NCBI RefSeq assembly: GCF_019710575.1
Contig: NZ_JAHWFK010000035.1
Span: forward strand, 31,377 to 95,376
Direction: 5' to 3'
DNA: 64,000 bases
Source of the DNA: Paractinoplanes polyasparticus
GTDB lineage: Bacteria > Actinomycetota > Actinomycetes > Mycobacteriales > Micromonosporaceae
Of this stretch, positions 41,086 through 50,468 are shown piece by piece. Within the stretch, counting starts at the first letter, position 1; each line of letters opens with the position of its first letter. The notes below the pieces were generated by a model. It searched no databases. It saw nothing but the letters and a program-made list of their open reading frames with translations, and was not told the origin of the DNA. Made by a program: the position numbers and the translations under genes.

Positions 41086-43407
41086 CTAAGCCCCGGCGCC
41101 GATGCGTTCGGAGCGCCGCGACAGCATCTCCGTCATCCGTTCCGCCGGCATCGGCCGGGCCATGTGGTAGCCCTGGCCGAGGGTGTACCCGAGCAGGCGC
41201 AGCCGGTCGGCCTGCTCCTGGCTCTCGATCCCCTCGGCCACGGTGTCCAGGCCCAGCGCGCCGGCCAGCTGCGCCACCGCGTGGGCCACGGCCTGGCGGG
41301 CCCCGGCCGCGGGCGAACCGGGCTCGTCGAGCTCGATACCGTCCACGAACGACTTGTCGAGCTTGATGATCGAAGCCGGGAACGAGCGCAGCAGGCTCAG
41401 CGACGACTCGCCCGTGCCGAAGTCGTCGAGGGCCAGGCGTACGCCCATCGCGTGCAGCTCGTGCAGGGCGCGCGAGACCTGCTGGCCGCGCAGCACCGCC
41501 GACTCGGTCAGCTCGAGGACGAGCCGGTCGGCGGGCAGGCCCGTCTCGGCCAGCACGATCCGCACGTCCTCGACGAAGTCCGGGTCGTGGAGCTGGCGCA
41601 CCGACACGTTGGGCGCGACCTTCTGCAGGGCGTCCGGGCCGAACTCGTCGAGCCACGCCGCGGCCTGCCGGCACGCCTCGCGCAGCACGAACCGGCCCAG
41701 CGGCACGATCAGCCCGGTGGCCTCGGCGGCCGGGATGAACTCGGACGGCGGCAGCAGGCCACGGGTCGGGTGGTCCCAGCGGACCAGCGCCTCGACGCCG
41801 ATCACGGTGCCCTCGCCGAGCGCGACGATCGGCTGGTAGTGCACCCGGAACTCGCCGGCGTCGAGCGCCCGGCGCAGGTCGCCGCCGATGCGCGCGTGCG
41901 CCATGACGGGCTCCTCCATGCCGTCGTGGAAGCGCACCCGGTTGCCCTTGCCGCGCTGCTTGGCGGCGTACATGGCCAGGTCGGCCTGTCGCAGCAGCTC
42001 GTCGAGGTCGACGCCCGGCGCTGCGGTGGCGATGCCGATGCTGGCGTGGGTGAGCAGGCGGTGGCCGCCGATCGGCGCGCAGAGGGCGTCGAACAGCCGG
42101 TCGGCGATGGTCTCGCCGAGCGGGTTGGGGCGGGTGAGCAGCACGGCGAACTCGTCGCCGCCGAGCCGGGCGGCCAGCCCGTGCGGGCCGACCACCTCCT
42201 TGAGCGTCGCCGCCACAGCCACCAGCAGCTCGTCGCCGACGTCATGGCCGAGCGAGTCGTTGACCGCCTTGAAGTCGTCGAGGTCGACCAGCAGCACGGT
42301 CGCCTCGCCGGCCGCCATGGCCGCGACCACCCGCTCCCGGAACAGGCTGCGGTTGGCCAGGCCGGTGAGACCGTCGTGGCTGCTGTCGTGCCGCAGTCGC
42401 TCCTCGGTCGCACGTTTCTCGTCGAGCAGGCGGCGGTTCTCCCGGGTCGCGGTCAGCTGGCGCACGGCGATCAGGGCGGTGAGCACGACGACGGCGACCA
42501 CGACCACCCGGTCCTGCCAGGTGAGGCCGCCGCGCAACACCGCGAGCAGCGACGCGTCGATCGCGATCATGGAGAGGTAGGGCAGCCACACGTTGATCCG
42601 CCGTGACCTCGTCCCGGCCGCGCGCCCCTGCTGGAGGGCGGCCCCCGCGACGAGCAGGAAGGCGGCGGGCATGACGACCGCCTGGGCGAGCAGCGCGCCG
42701 GAGTCGCCGTAGAGCGCCAGCAGCGCGATGCCGCCCGAGACCAGCCCCGCCGACGCGATCAGCCGCAGCGCCCGCCGGTCGACCGGGCCGCCGACGATGT
42801 ACGAGACCTTGACGACCGCGCCGAGGCCGACGAGACAGGCCAGACCGGTGATCACCAACGACTGCGTGGTCCACCGGTCGGCCTCGGTGGCCATCGGAAC
42901 GAGTCCGAAGATCCAGATCACGCTGCCGCCGCCGACGAAGGCGATCGCCCGGTCGACGAGCTGCTTGCGACGGGCCGCGGCACCGGAGACACCCAACGGC
43001 ACCCGGACGACGGCCCACATCGAGGCCAGCAGGCCGGCTCCGGCCAACGCGGCCGTGCTGTACGGCATGCCCGGCAGTACGGGTGAGACTTGGAAAGCGA
43101 TGATGGCGAACCAGGCGTAGCCGACCGTGAGCCCGACGCATCCGGCCAGCATCAGTCGCCAGAACCGGCGGCCCGCGGGCTCGAGCCGGGCCCCGCGCAG
43201 CACGGCGACGATCGCGCCGACGGCGGCCACCCCGCCGAGCGGGCTGAAGAGGTACGCGATGGCGTCCGGACCGAGCCGGGTCAGGAACCAGAACACGCCC
43301 GCGAGGGTGACCAGAACGGCAGCGAGGACGAACCGCAGGGGCGCGCGCTGGTCGATGGTCACCTCGACGGAATCGGCAGCGCCGGGCGGCATCGTAGGAA
43401 TCCGCAC
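41086..43407 (-). CDS. membrane GGDEF-EAL protein (cyclic di-GMP turnover)
   Basis: 773 aa. About nine N-terminal helices (to ~residue 310) form a membrane sensor. A GGDEF domain (~340-500) follows, with intact GGDEF at 416-420, then an EAL phosphodiesterase domain (~515-760) with EALVRW at 539, NVSVRQL, LDDFGTGESSLSLL and DTVAEGIES, the residues required for metal binding and catalysis. Both synthesis and breakdown of cyclic di-GMP look possible. GTG 43407 is chosen because a perfect AGGAGG lies 5 nt upstream; an ATG five codons earlier overlaps that site. Likely monocistronic, 9 bp upstream of the next operon. Confidence 0.92.
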   Translation of the reverse strand: MRIPTMPPGAADSVEVTIDQRAPLRFVLAAVLVTLAGVFWFLTRLGPDAIAYLFSPLGGVAAVGAIVAVLRGARLEPAGRRFWRLMLAGCVGLTVGYAWFAIIAFQVSPVLPGMPYSTAALAGAGLLASMWAVVRVPLGVSGAAARRKQLVDRAIAFVGGGSVIWIFGLVPMATEADRWTTQSLVITGLACLVGLGAVVKVSYIVGGPVDRRALRLIASAGLVSGGIALLALYGDSGALLAQAVVMPAAFLLVAGAALQQGRAAGTRSRRINVWLPYLSMIAIDASLLAVLRGGLTWQDRVVVVAVVVLTALIAVRQLTATRENRRLLDEKRATEERLRHDSSHDGLTGLANRSLFRERVVAAMAAGEATVLLVDLDDFKAVNDSLGHDVGDELLVAVAATLKEVVGPHGLAARLGGDEFAVLLTRPNPLGETIADRLFDALCAPIGGHRLLTHASIGIATAAPGVDLDELLRQADLAMYAAKQRGKGNRVRFHDGMEEPVMAHARIGGDLRRALDAGEFRVHYQPIVALGEGTVIGVEALVRWDHPTRGLLPPSEFIPAAEATGLIVPLGRFVLREACRQAAAWLDEFGPDALQKVAPNVSVRQLHDPDFVEDVRIVLAETGLPADRLVLELTESAVLRGQQVSRALHELHAMGVRLALDDFGTGESSLSLLRSFPASIIKLDKSFVDGIELDEPGSPAAGARQAVAHAVAQLAGALGLDTVAEGIESQEQADRLRLLGYTLGQGYHMARPMPAERMTEMLSRRSERIGAGA

Positions 43408-43478
43408 TGCGACCTCCTTCACGGCTTCGTGGGCTTCACGGGCTGAAAGTCGCCCGGCGCCGGGCGCGGGGCAGCAGG

Positions 43479-43862
43479 ATGGAAAGCATGGAGCGCAGCC
43501 GGGAGGACGAGATCCGCGACCGTCTGGCCGACATCGCCGGGCCCGACCCCGGTCCGGCCGAGCAGGCGCTGCTCGGCCGGCTGATCCGGTCGTACCTGGC
43601 GAAGACCCCGGGCACCGTCGACCGCCTCGGTGAGCTGTTGCGCGGCGGCGACACCGCCACGCTGCGCGAGCACGCGCACGCGATGAAGGGATCGGCCTCG
43701 AACATCGGGGCGAACAGCCTGGCCACCGTCTTGGCCGAGGTCGAGCAGGCCGCCTGTCAGGGCATCGTGGGAGACCCCGAGCTGACGCTGGGCCGGATCG
43801 CCTGCGAGCAGGCGCTGGTCCTGCCGATCCTCGAGAAGCTGGTCGACGCGGACGGACCCTAG
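43479..43862 (+). CDS. Hpt (histidine phosphotransfer) protein
   Basis: 127 aa, four-helix Hpt domain with the phosphorylatable His67 in HAMKGSASNIGA. It shuttles phosphate between response-regulator receiver domains in multistep relays. Candidates nearby are the hybrid kinase at 48555, the REC-only protein at 47185 and the REC domain at 43859. ATG 43479 or 43488 can be the start; CAGGAT 7 nt before 43488 favours a leaderless start there. Its TAG overlaps the stop of the convergent response regulator (CTAG serves both). Confidence 0.88.
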   Translation: MESMERSREDEIRDRLADIAGPDPGPAEQALLGRLIRSYLAKTPGTVDRLGELLRGGDTATLREHAHAMKGSASNIGANSLATVLAEVEQAACQGIVGDPELTLGRIACEQALVLPILEKLVDADGP

Positions 43863-44992
43863 AATCGGCGCGCGCCGGGCACGGCGAGCACGGGCTCGAC
43901 GATCTCGATCATCCGGGCGAAGTTGTTGAGCCGGTCGAGCAGCAGCTCGGTGACGACCATGCCCCGGCCGATCAGCACCAGGCCGTTGGTGGCCACGATG
44001 TCCTCGGCCACCCGCATGCCCACCTCCAGGTCGACCACGCGCAGTCCGCGGACCTTGTCCTTGACCTGGACGCACCCCTTGACCTTGCGCAGCGCGGCCA
44101 GCACCGGCAGGGCGCTGTGGTCGCGGCACTCGAGCACGGTGATCGCGCTCTCCACCTCCAGGCCGCGGCTCTCCAGCGTCTCGAACTCGATGGCCGTGCG
44201 CACCACGTCGACCGCGGTCTCGACCAGCAGGCTCGGGTGCGGCGGCGGGTTCAGGCCCAGCCCGCGGACGATCTCGATGACGTCGGTGAGGTTGGGGATG
44301 TTGCGGAGCAGCTGGACGGCGACGGCGGGCATCGCGTCGACCATGCCCTGCTCGTCCTCCGTGCAGGGCATGCCCTTGTCGAGCTTGGCCAGCACGCTCG
44401 GCGGCAGGGTGACCGCGCCGAGCTGGGAGGCCATGGCGGCCACCTCGATCTCCCACAGCGCGTCGAGCTGCATGTCGTGGCAGAGCTCGGAGACCAGCGT
44501 GCGGATGCGGCCGGCCCGGGCGAACGCGAGAGGGCTGGCCAGTTGCAGCACCCCGAACAGGGCCTGGAGGCTGGCCTTGAGCGTCTTGTCGAGCAGCTGG
44601 CGGTCGGCGGTCGACCGGCCGTGCAGCTCCACCGCGGCGTGCACGGTGCTGCGCAGCTCGTCGGTGCCGACCGGCTTGGCCAGGTAACGGTAGACACCAC
44701 CGTCGTTGATGGCGGCGATGGCCGAGCTCAGGTCACTCTGCGCCGTGTGCAGCACGCGGGTGGTGTCCGGGTACTCGACCTGGACGCGGCGCAGCAGCTC
44801 GACGCCGTCCATCTCCGGCATGCGCAGGTCGCTGATCACGGCCGCCACCGGGCCCGACGACGCGAGCAGGCGCAGCGCCTCGGCCCCGCTCGTGGCCACC
44901 AGCACCTTGTGGTCGCGGCGCAGCTGCAGCGAGAGGGTCTCGAGGATGGCACTCTCATCGTCCACGAGCAGCACGGTCGGCTGTCCGGTCAT
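43859..44992 (-). CDS. response regulator with degenerate HD-GYP domain
   Basis: 377 aa. The N-terminal REC domain (~5-120) has the acidic pair DDE, phospho-Asp55 (AVISDLRMPEMDG) and YLAKPVG. The C-terminal half aligns by eye with HD-GYP phosphodiesterases (WEIEVAAMASQLGAVTLPPSVLAK, TEDEQGMVDAMPAVAVQLLRNIPNLTDVIEIV), but the HD of the HDIGK motif reads SQLGA and the HHE...GYP motif reads GLGLNPPP. All metal ligands are gone, so it cannot cleave cyclic di-GMP in the usual way and may act as a binding or scaffolding output. ATG 44992 has GGGGAC upstream. It follows the kinase gene at 45063 by 70 bp. Confidence 0.85.
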   Translation of the reverse strand: MTGQPTVLLVDDESAILETLSLQLRRDHKVLVATSGAEALRLLASSGPVAAVISDLRMPEMDGVELLRRVQVEYPDTTRVLHTAQSDLSSAIAAINDGGVYRYLAKPVGTDELRSTVHAAVELHGRSTADRQLLDKTLKASLQALFGVLQLASPLAFARAGRIRTLVSELCHDMQLDALWEIEVAAMASQLGAVTLPPSVLAKLDKGMPCTEDEQGMVDAMPAVAVQLLRNIPNLTDVIEIVRGLGLNPPPHPSLLVETAVDVVRTAIEFETLESRGLEVESAITVLECRDHSALPVLAALRKVKGCVQVKDKVRGLRVVDLEVGMRVAEDIVATNGLVLIGRGMVVTELLLDRLNNFARMIEIVEPVLAVPGARRF

Positions 44993-45062
44993 TCTTGTCC
45001 CCCGCGAATGGCGTCGATGTGTCGTCCCTGTGCCTGTCTGATCGGACGCTCGGCGAAGGCGA

Positions 45063-47072
45063 CTAAGCGTTTTCCCCAGGGGCAACGATCGGCAACCGGA
45101 TGCACACCGTCGTGCCGTACGGCGGGTGACCGCTGAGGCGGATGGTGCCCCCGTGCAGCTCGACGATCGCCCGGGCCAGGCTCAGCCCCAGTCCCTTGCC
45201 GGCGATGCCCTGGTGCCGCACGTTGCTGGCGCGGAAGAACCGGTCGAAGACGCGGGCCCGTTCCTCGGCCGGGGTGCCGATGCCGTGGTCGGTCACGGTC
45301 AGCTCGGCTGTGCCCGCCCGTTCGACCAGCACGACCTCGACGTCGCCGCCGCGCGGGCTGTACTTGATCGCGTTGGCCAGCAGGTCGTCCACCACCTGCC
45401 GCAGCCGGCGAGCGTCACCGGCCAGCGGCAGCGGCGTCTCACGCTCGTGCACGAGGCGCACCCCGTTGGCCGCCGCAGCCACGCGGGCCGCGGCCAGGGC
45501 TTCGGTGACGACGGCCGCGAGGTCGACCGGCTCCTTGTGCAGCGCCACGTGGCCGGAGTCGAGGCCGGCCAGGTCGAGCAGGGTGTCGACCACGGCCCGC
45601 AGGCTGGACGCGTTGCGGTGCACGGCGTCGACCATCGCCCGGCTCTCCTCGTCGAGCGCGGAACGTTCGTCGCCGAGCATCGCCGCGCTGGCCACGATCG
45701 AGGTGAGCGGGGTGCGCATCTCATGGCTGACCAGCGCGATGAAGTCCTCCTGGGCCCGGGCGAGCTGCCGGGCCAGCGCCTCGGCCCGGCGCAACGTGAC
45801 GTAGACGCCGATCCGCGCGGCCACGCCGTCGAGCAGGAGCGCCAGCAGATCCTCGTGCGGCTCGGGCGCACTGCCGTAGCAGGTGAGCACGCCCAGCACG
45901 GAGTCCGCGTCGCGCACCGGCACGGCCAGGACCGTCCGGATGCCGGCCCGCAGGCAGGCCGCGGCCCGCCGGCGCTCGGCCTCGCTGCGCAGCGAGGCCG
46001 AGTCGGCGATGTCGGGCACCCAGAGCGGCCGGCCGGAGGCCCACACCCGCCCCGTGACGCCGGAGCCCTTGACCGGCGTGAACGTGAGCACCTCGTCCAG
46101 CTCGGTGCCGGGCGCCCACCACCGGCCGCCGAGGGCGAGCTCGCCGGTGTCCTTGTCGGCCAGCCACAGCTCGGCCGCGGGCCAGCCCAGGGTGGCGCCG
46201 AGCGCGGCCAGCACCCCGGGCGCGGCTCCGGTCGCACAGTCCGCGCTGCGCAGCGCCTCCTCGACGGCACGGTGACACTCACGGAACCGCTCGGCCCGGC
46301 GCAACGCGGTGACCTCGCGGGCCACCGCCACCGCGCCCAGCCGGCGCCCCTCGGCGTCGAGGATGGGCTGCGCGGTGGCGGCGATGATCCGCTCGCGGCG
46401 CCCGGCCACCCGGACGATCAGGTCGGTGTCGACCCGCTCGCCGCGCGAGGCCCGCTGGATCGGCGACTCCCGCCACGGCACGGCCCGGCCGGCCTCGTCG
46501 AACAAGGCGCCGGTCGCCCGGGCCGGATAGAGCCGGGCCGCGGCGTCGACGGGCAGCCCGATCAGTTCGCGCACCGACCGGTTGACCACGGCGATGTCCC
46601 CGTCGGTGTCGCAGGCGATCACGCCCACCGGCAGGTTGTCGACCAGCGCGGCCAGGTAGGAGTCACAGCCGGAGGGGCGGGCGAGCGCGGTCAGCTCGGT
46701 CAGGATGCGGGCATGCTCGCCGGTCCAGCGGCGCGGGCCGTGGTCGAGCACGGCGAGCGCGCCCACCGGCCGACCGCCGTCGTCGAGCACCGGCACAGCC
46801 AGGAAGGAGGGGGCCTGTTCGCGCTGTACGGACCGGCCGGCGGAGACGGCCCAGCGGGCGACGTCGGAGTCCGGCGGCCCCGGACCGCCGGCCAGCAGCA
46901 CGCCTTCCCGGTCGACCAGGGTGAGCTGGGCCTCGGGCGCGCCGAGCAGGCGGGCGGCGAGCCGGGCCAAGGCGTCCGGGGCGAGCGGTAGACCCGGAAG
47001 GGTGTGCTTGGCCGCGCGAACCGCGCCGAGGCGGTCCGGATCGGCCAGAACGGCCTCGTCGACCACGACCAT
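45063..47072 (-). CDS. GAF-PAS-GAF sensor histidine kinase
   Basis: 669 aa, no membrane helix. Order: GAF (~25-135), PAS (~140-255, YLAALVDNLPVGVIACDTDGDIAVVN), GAF (~275-425, with GRVWASGRPLWVPDI), HisKA with phospho-His450 in SHEMRTPL, and HATPase (N box NAIKYSPRGG, DHGIGTP, GKGLGLSLA). A soluble sensor of internal or diffusible ligands. The cognate regulator is most likely the degenerate HD-GYP response regulator immediately downstream (43859), in the same transcript. ATG 47072 lies behind GGGGGAACGGG. Confidence 0.92.
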   Translation of the reverse strand: MVVVDEAVLADPDRLGAVRAAKHTLPGLPLAPDALARLAARLLGAPEAQLTLVDREGVLLAGGPGPPDSDVARWAVSAGRSVQREQAPSFLAVPVLDDGGRPVGALAVLDHGPRRWTGEHARILTELTALARPSGCDSYLAALVDNLPVGVIACDTDGDIAVVNRSVRELIGLPVDAAARLYPARATGALFDEAGRAVPWRESPIQRASRGERVDTDLIVRVAGRRERIIAATAQPILDAEGRRLGAVAVAREVTALRRAERFRECHRAVEEALRSADCATGAAPGVLAALGATLGWPAAELWLADKDTGELALGGRWWAPGTELDEVLTFTPVKGSGVTGRVWASGRPLWVPDIADSASLRSEAERRRAAACLRAGIRTVLAVPVRDADSVLGVLTCYGSAPEPHEDLLALLLDGVAARIGVYVTLRRAEALARQLARAQEDFIALVSHEMRTPLTSIVASAAMLGDERSALDEESRAMVDAVHRNASSLRAVVDTLLDLAGLDSGHVALHKEPVDLAAVVTEALAAARVAAAANGVRLVHERETPLPLAGDARRLRQVVDDLLANAIKYSPRGGDVEVVLVERAGTAELTVTDHGIGTPAEERARVFDRFFRASNVRHQGIAGKGLGLSLARAIVELHGGTIRLSGHPPYGTTVCIRLPIVAPGENA

Positions 47073-47184
47073 GGGTTGCCCGTTCCCCCACGCGGCCTGC
47101 CCCGCATTGACCTCCCGCGTACCGCGGGCTCGCGCTATTTATACCCTAGGCCCGCTTTCATATACCGGACGGCAATGATCTGTT

Positions 47185-47607
47185 TCAGGCGGATACGGGC
47201 CACATTGCCGGGCAGCCGGAGTCGGCCCCGGAGTGCCCGTGCGCGCCGAGCTCGGTCAGCTCGTTGACGACCTCGCGCAGCCGGTCGTTCGGGCAGGGCT
47301 TGAGCAGCACCACGCAGACGCCGGCGGCGACCGGCGCGCTGTCGCCCGGGTGCAGGTGGCCGCTGAGCATGACGATCGGGGTGTCCCGCAGTTCGGCGTG
47401 CTCGCGGATCGCCTTGGTCAGCTCCAGCCCGTCCATCCGCGGCATCCCGAGGTCGGTGAGCACCACGTCGGGCCGGTTCGCCACGGCCATCTCGAACGCC
47501 CGCTGCCCGTCGGGCGCGTGCGACACCGTGTAGCCGGCCCGCTTGAGCAGCCGGCTCAGGATCAGGGCGATGTCTTCGTCGTCCTCGGCGATCAGTACTG
47601 AGGGCAT
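47185..47607 (-). CDS. single-domain response regulator (REC only)
   Basis: 140 aa. A receiver domain alone: acidic EDDED, phospho-Asp52 (VVLTDLGMPRMDG), conserved Thr/Ser region IVMLSGH and LLKPCP with the Lys. There is no output domain, so it transfers phosphate or regulates by binding. ATG 47607 has GGAG 5 nt upstream. It is 112 bp upstream of the GAF-PAS-GAF kinase gene on the same strand and could be an additional target of that kinase or of the Hpt protein. The C-terminus carries two Cys/His-containing residues (HGHSGADSGCPAMWPVSA) of no known role. Confidence 0.9.
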   Translation of the reverse strand: MPSVLIAEDDEDIALILSRLLKRAGYTVSHAPDGQRAFEMAVANRPDVVLTDLGMPRMDGLELTKAIREHAELRDTPIVMLSGHLHPGDSAPVAAGVCVVLLKPCPNDRLREVVNELTELGAHGHSGADSGCPAMWPVSA

Positions 47608-47677
47608 CTTCGCTCCGCTGTTCGGGGCCACCAGGCAAGCATGCGCCCGACAAAGACCAGGATGTGCCGGTTTCGCG

Positions 47678-48493
47678 TTATGACTTCCCGGCCACCCCGA
47701 CGAGGAAGGCGCCCTCGGCGGTCGCGCTCACGCACTGCCGGCCCGGCGCCGGGCACCACGACCCGAAGGACTGCACGCCCGGCTCCCGAAGCGCCCAGTC
47801 ACCGAAGAGCGCGGCGGTCTCGGCCTCGTCCCGCCCGACCATCGGGGCGGTGGTGTTGTTGTAGATGCGCCGCACCTGCTCGACGCGCGGCGAGGAGGTC
47901 TTGCGACGGGCGTGGGTCACCGCGAGCAGGCTGCCCGGGGACACGGCCGAGCGGTAGGTTCCGAGCGCCGCCAGCAGGCGCCCGGTGTCGGGAATGAAGT
48001 GCGCGACCGAGACCAGCATCAGGCACACCGGCCGGGCGAGATCGAGGGTTTCCCGTACGGCGGGGGCCGCGAGCACCTCGGCCGCGTCCAGCAGGTCGCC
48101 GTAGAGGACGTCGGCCCCCGGATCGCCGTCGAACCGCCGCCGCCCGTGCACGAAGGCCACCGGCTCGATGTCGACCCCCACCACCCGGCTCCGCGGGTTC
48201 AGCCGGCGCGCGACGTCGAACGTGTCGCCGGCGGCCGGGATGCCGCAGCCCAGGTCGAGGAACTGCTCGACCCCCGACTCGACGGCCAGCCGCACCGCCT
48301 CGCGCAGGAACTGCCGGTTGAGCCGCAGGATGGCCGGCAGTTCGGGCATCGCGCCCCGGGCCGCGGCCGCCGCGTGCCGGTCGGCGGCGAAGTTGTGCCG
48401 GCCGCCGAGCAGGAAGTTGTGGATGCGGGCCACGCTGGGGCGCTGCGGATCGACCTCGGGCAGCACGGCCGCCTGCTCCCCCAGCACGTTCAT
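47678..48493 (-). CDS. SAM-dependent methyltransferase-like protein (PF04672/DUF574)
   Basis: 271 aa. Typical of the actinobacterial Methyltransf_19 family: PSVARIHNFLLGGRHNFAADR at the N-terminus, the SAM loop FLDLGCGIPAAGDTFDVAR, VVGVDIEPVAF, and LMLVSVAHFIPD. The family is greatly expanded in filamentous actinobacteria and its substrates are unknown. ATG 48493 is preceded by TACGCT 7 nt upstream, so the transcript is leaderless. Divergent from the hybrid kinase (61 bp between starts). Confidence 0.88.
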   Translation of the reverse strand: MNVLGEQAAVLPEVDPQRPSVARIHNFLLGGRHNFAADRHAAAAARGAMPELPAILRLNRQFLREAVRLAVESGVEQFLDLGCGIPAAGDTFDVARRLNPRSRVVGVDIEPVAFVHGRRRFDGDPGADVLYGDLLDAAEVLAAPAVRETLDLARPVCLMLVSVAHFIPDTGRLLAALGTYRSAVSPGSLLAVTHARRKTSSPRVEQVRRIYNNTTAPMVGRDEAETAALFGDWALREPGVQSFGSWCPAPGRQCVSATAEGAFLVGVAGKS

Positions 48494-48554
48494 GGTCCCG
48501 AGCGTAGGCAAAGCCCTCCGCCCGGCCCGCAGAAATCGATAAGGTGGTCCGGTT

Positions 48555-50462
48555 ATGGGCGAAACGTACGGATCGACCAGGTCCGAGGTGCCCGCGCTTA
48601 TCGGCGCGATGGTGCGCTCGGCGCACGACGCCATCTGGACGGTCGGCCCCGGCTTCACTGTGCAGTCCTGGAACCCGGCCGCCGAGACGCTGCTCGGCTG
48701 GGCAGCCGGCGAGATCGTGGGACGCAGCGCCGACCTGCTCGTGCCGCCCGACCGGCGCGACGACCAGCGCGAGATGCTGACCCTGCTCACCGCGGGCGCC
48801 CGGATCGAACGCTTCCGCACCCAGCGCCGCCACCGGGACGGCCACTGGGTGCTGGTCACCCTATCGATGTCGCCGCTCTCCGACGGCGAGGAACACCTCG
48901 GCTTCACCGTCATCGCCCGCGCCGTCGGGCACCGCGAGCGGCTCGAGTCGAGCCTGCAGGCCCTGCTCGAGGCGGCGCCGGACGCGTTCGTCGGCATCAG
49001 CGACGACGGCCGCGTCGTGCTCGCCAACGTGCAGGCCGAGCAGCTCTTCGGCGAGACCCGCAACGGCCTGCTCGACCGCCCGATCGACGACCTGCTCGAC
49101 GTGCCGTTGACCGATTCGCCCGACCCCGGGGCCGAACCGGCCACGGCGCGCCGGATGGACGGCAGCACCGTGCCGGTCGAGGTGTCGATGAGTCCGCTGC
49201 CCACCGAGGAGGGCCGGCTCCGCTGCGCGGTGATCAGGGACATCACCGAACGTGTCCGGGCCCAGGACCGGGTGCGGCAGTTGCAGGCCGAGGCCGAGCG
49301 GGCCCGGCTGGACGCGCAGCTGCAGCGCACTCAGCGCCTGGAGGGCCTGGGCCAGCTCGCCGGCGGCGTGGCGCACGACTTCAACAACCTGATCGCCGTG
49401 ATCGCCAACTACGCGACGTTCATCGAGGAGTCGGCGGCCGACGCCGGGCTGGAGGAGATCTCGGGCGACGCGGCCCAGATCACCAAGGCCGCCCAGCGCG
49501 GCGCCGACCTGACCCACCAGCTGCTCGCGTTCGCCCGGCGCGAGGTCGTGCGACCCCGGCCGCTCGACGTCAACGACGTCATCGCCGACATCGAGCAGAT
49601 GCTGCGCCGCTCGATCGGCGAGCACATCACGCTGTCCGTGCGCCTGGCCGACAGCCTGCCCTCGGTCACCGCCGACCCCGGCCAGCTCGACCAGGTGCTG
49701 GTCAACCTGGCCGTCAACGCCCGCGACGCGATGCCCCGCGGCGGTCAGCTGAGCATCGAGAGCCAGGTCGTCGACGTCGACGCCGATTACGCCGCGGGTC
49801 GCCCGCACCTGCGCCCCGGCCGCTACGTGCGGCTGCAGGTGAGCGACACCGGCACCGGCATGCCGCCCGAGGTGATCGAGCGGGCGTTCGAGCCGTTCTA
49901 CACGACCAAGCCGGCCGGGCAGGGCACCGGGCTGGGACTGGCCACCGTGTACGGCATCGTCACCGCGGCCGGCGGCGACCTGCACATCTATTCCGAGCAG
50001 GGCATGGGCACCACGTTCACGATCCTGTTGCCCAGCACCGACGCCGCCCCGGCCCCGATCGAGCGCGAGGCCGAGGTCGCGCCGCACGACGCCCGCCGCG
50101 GCACCGTGCTGGCCGTCGAGGACGAGCCGGCGCTGCGCGGCGTGCTGACCCGGATCCTGCGCGCCGCCGGCCACGAGGTGCTGATCGCGGCCGACGGGCC
50201 GGCCGCGCTCGCACTGGCCGACGCGCACGAGGGCCCGATCGACGTGCTGCTGACCGACGTCGTCATGCCGCACATGCTGGGCCGCGAGCTGGCCGAGCGC
50301 TTCGCCGACCGGCACCCCGGCACCAGGGTGCTGTTCATGTCCGGCTACGCCCGGCCGGTGCTCGCCTCGCAGGGCACCCTCGCGCCCGGCGTCACCCTGG
50401 TCGAGAAACCGTTCAGCAAGAACCAGCTCCTCGCGGCTCTGCAGAAGGTGATGGAGCCTTGA
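48555..50462 (+). CDS. PAS-PAS hybrid sensor histidine kinase with receiver domain
   Basis: 635 aa, cytoplasmic. Two PAS domains (~15-125 and ~135-240), a short coiled coil, HisKA of the GGVAHDFNNLI type with phospho-His274, HATPase (~380-500, DTGTGMPPEV and GTGLGLATVYGIV), then a receiver domain (~515-630) with phospho-Asp568 (VLLTDVVMP). Hybrid kinases need an Hpt protein to pass phosphate onward; one is encoded at 43479. ATG 48555 has AAGGTGG 8 nt upstream. It is divergent from the methyltransferase gene. Confidence 0.93.
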   Translation: MGETYGSTRSEVPALIGAMVRSAHDAIWTVGPGFTVQSWNPAAETLLGWAAGEIVGRSADLLVPPDRRDDQREMLTLLTAGARIERFRTQRRHRDGHWVLVTLSMSPLSDGEEHLGFTVIARAVGHRERLESSLQALLEAAPDAFVGISDDGRVVLANVQAEQLFGETRNGLLDRPIDDLLDVPLTDSPDPGAEPATARRMDGSTVPVEVSMSPLPTEEGRLRCAVIRDITERVRAQDRVRQLQAEAERARLDAQLQRTQRLEGLGQLAGGVAHDFNNLIAVIANYATFIEESAADAGLEEISGDAAQITKAAQRGADLTHQLLAFARREVVRPRPLDVNDVIADIEQMLRRSIGEHITLSVRLADSLPSVTADPGQLDQVLVNLAVNARDAMPRGGQLSIESQVVDVDADYAAGRPHLRPGRYVRLQVSDTGTGMPPEVIERAFEPFYTTKPAGQGTGLGLATVYGIVTAAGGDLHIYSEQGMGTTFTILLPSTDAAPAPIEREAEVAPHDARRGTVLAVEDEPALRGVLTRILRAAGHEVLIAADGPAALALADAHEGPIDVLLTDVVMPHMLGRELAERFADRHPGTRVLFMSGYARPVLASQGTLAPGVTLVEKPFSKNQLLAALQKVMEP

Positions 50463-50468
50463 GGCCGG

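Noticed and set aside
39698..41674. Extended minus-strand frame upstream of the SCO6745-like gene
   Set aside because: The extension overlaps two better supported genes and has no start signal; ATG 40561 has a good ribosome site.
45126..46991. Plus-strand open frame opposite the GAF-PAS-GAF kinase
   Set aside because: No recognisable domain; the minus strand has the complete kinase with His450 and ATP-binding boxes.
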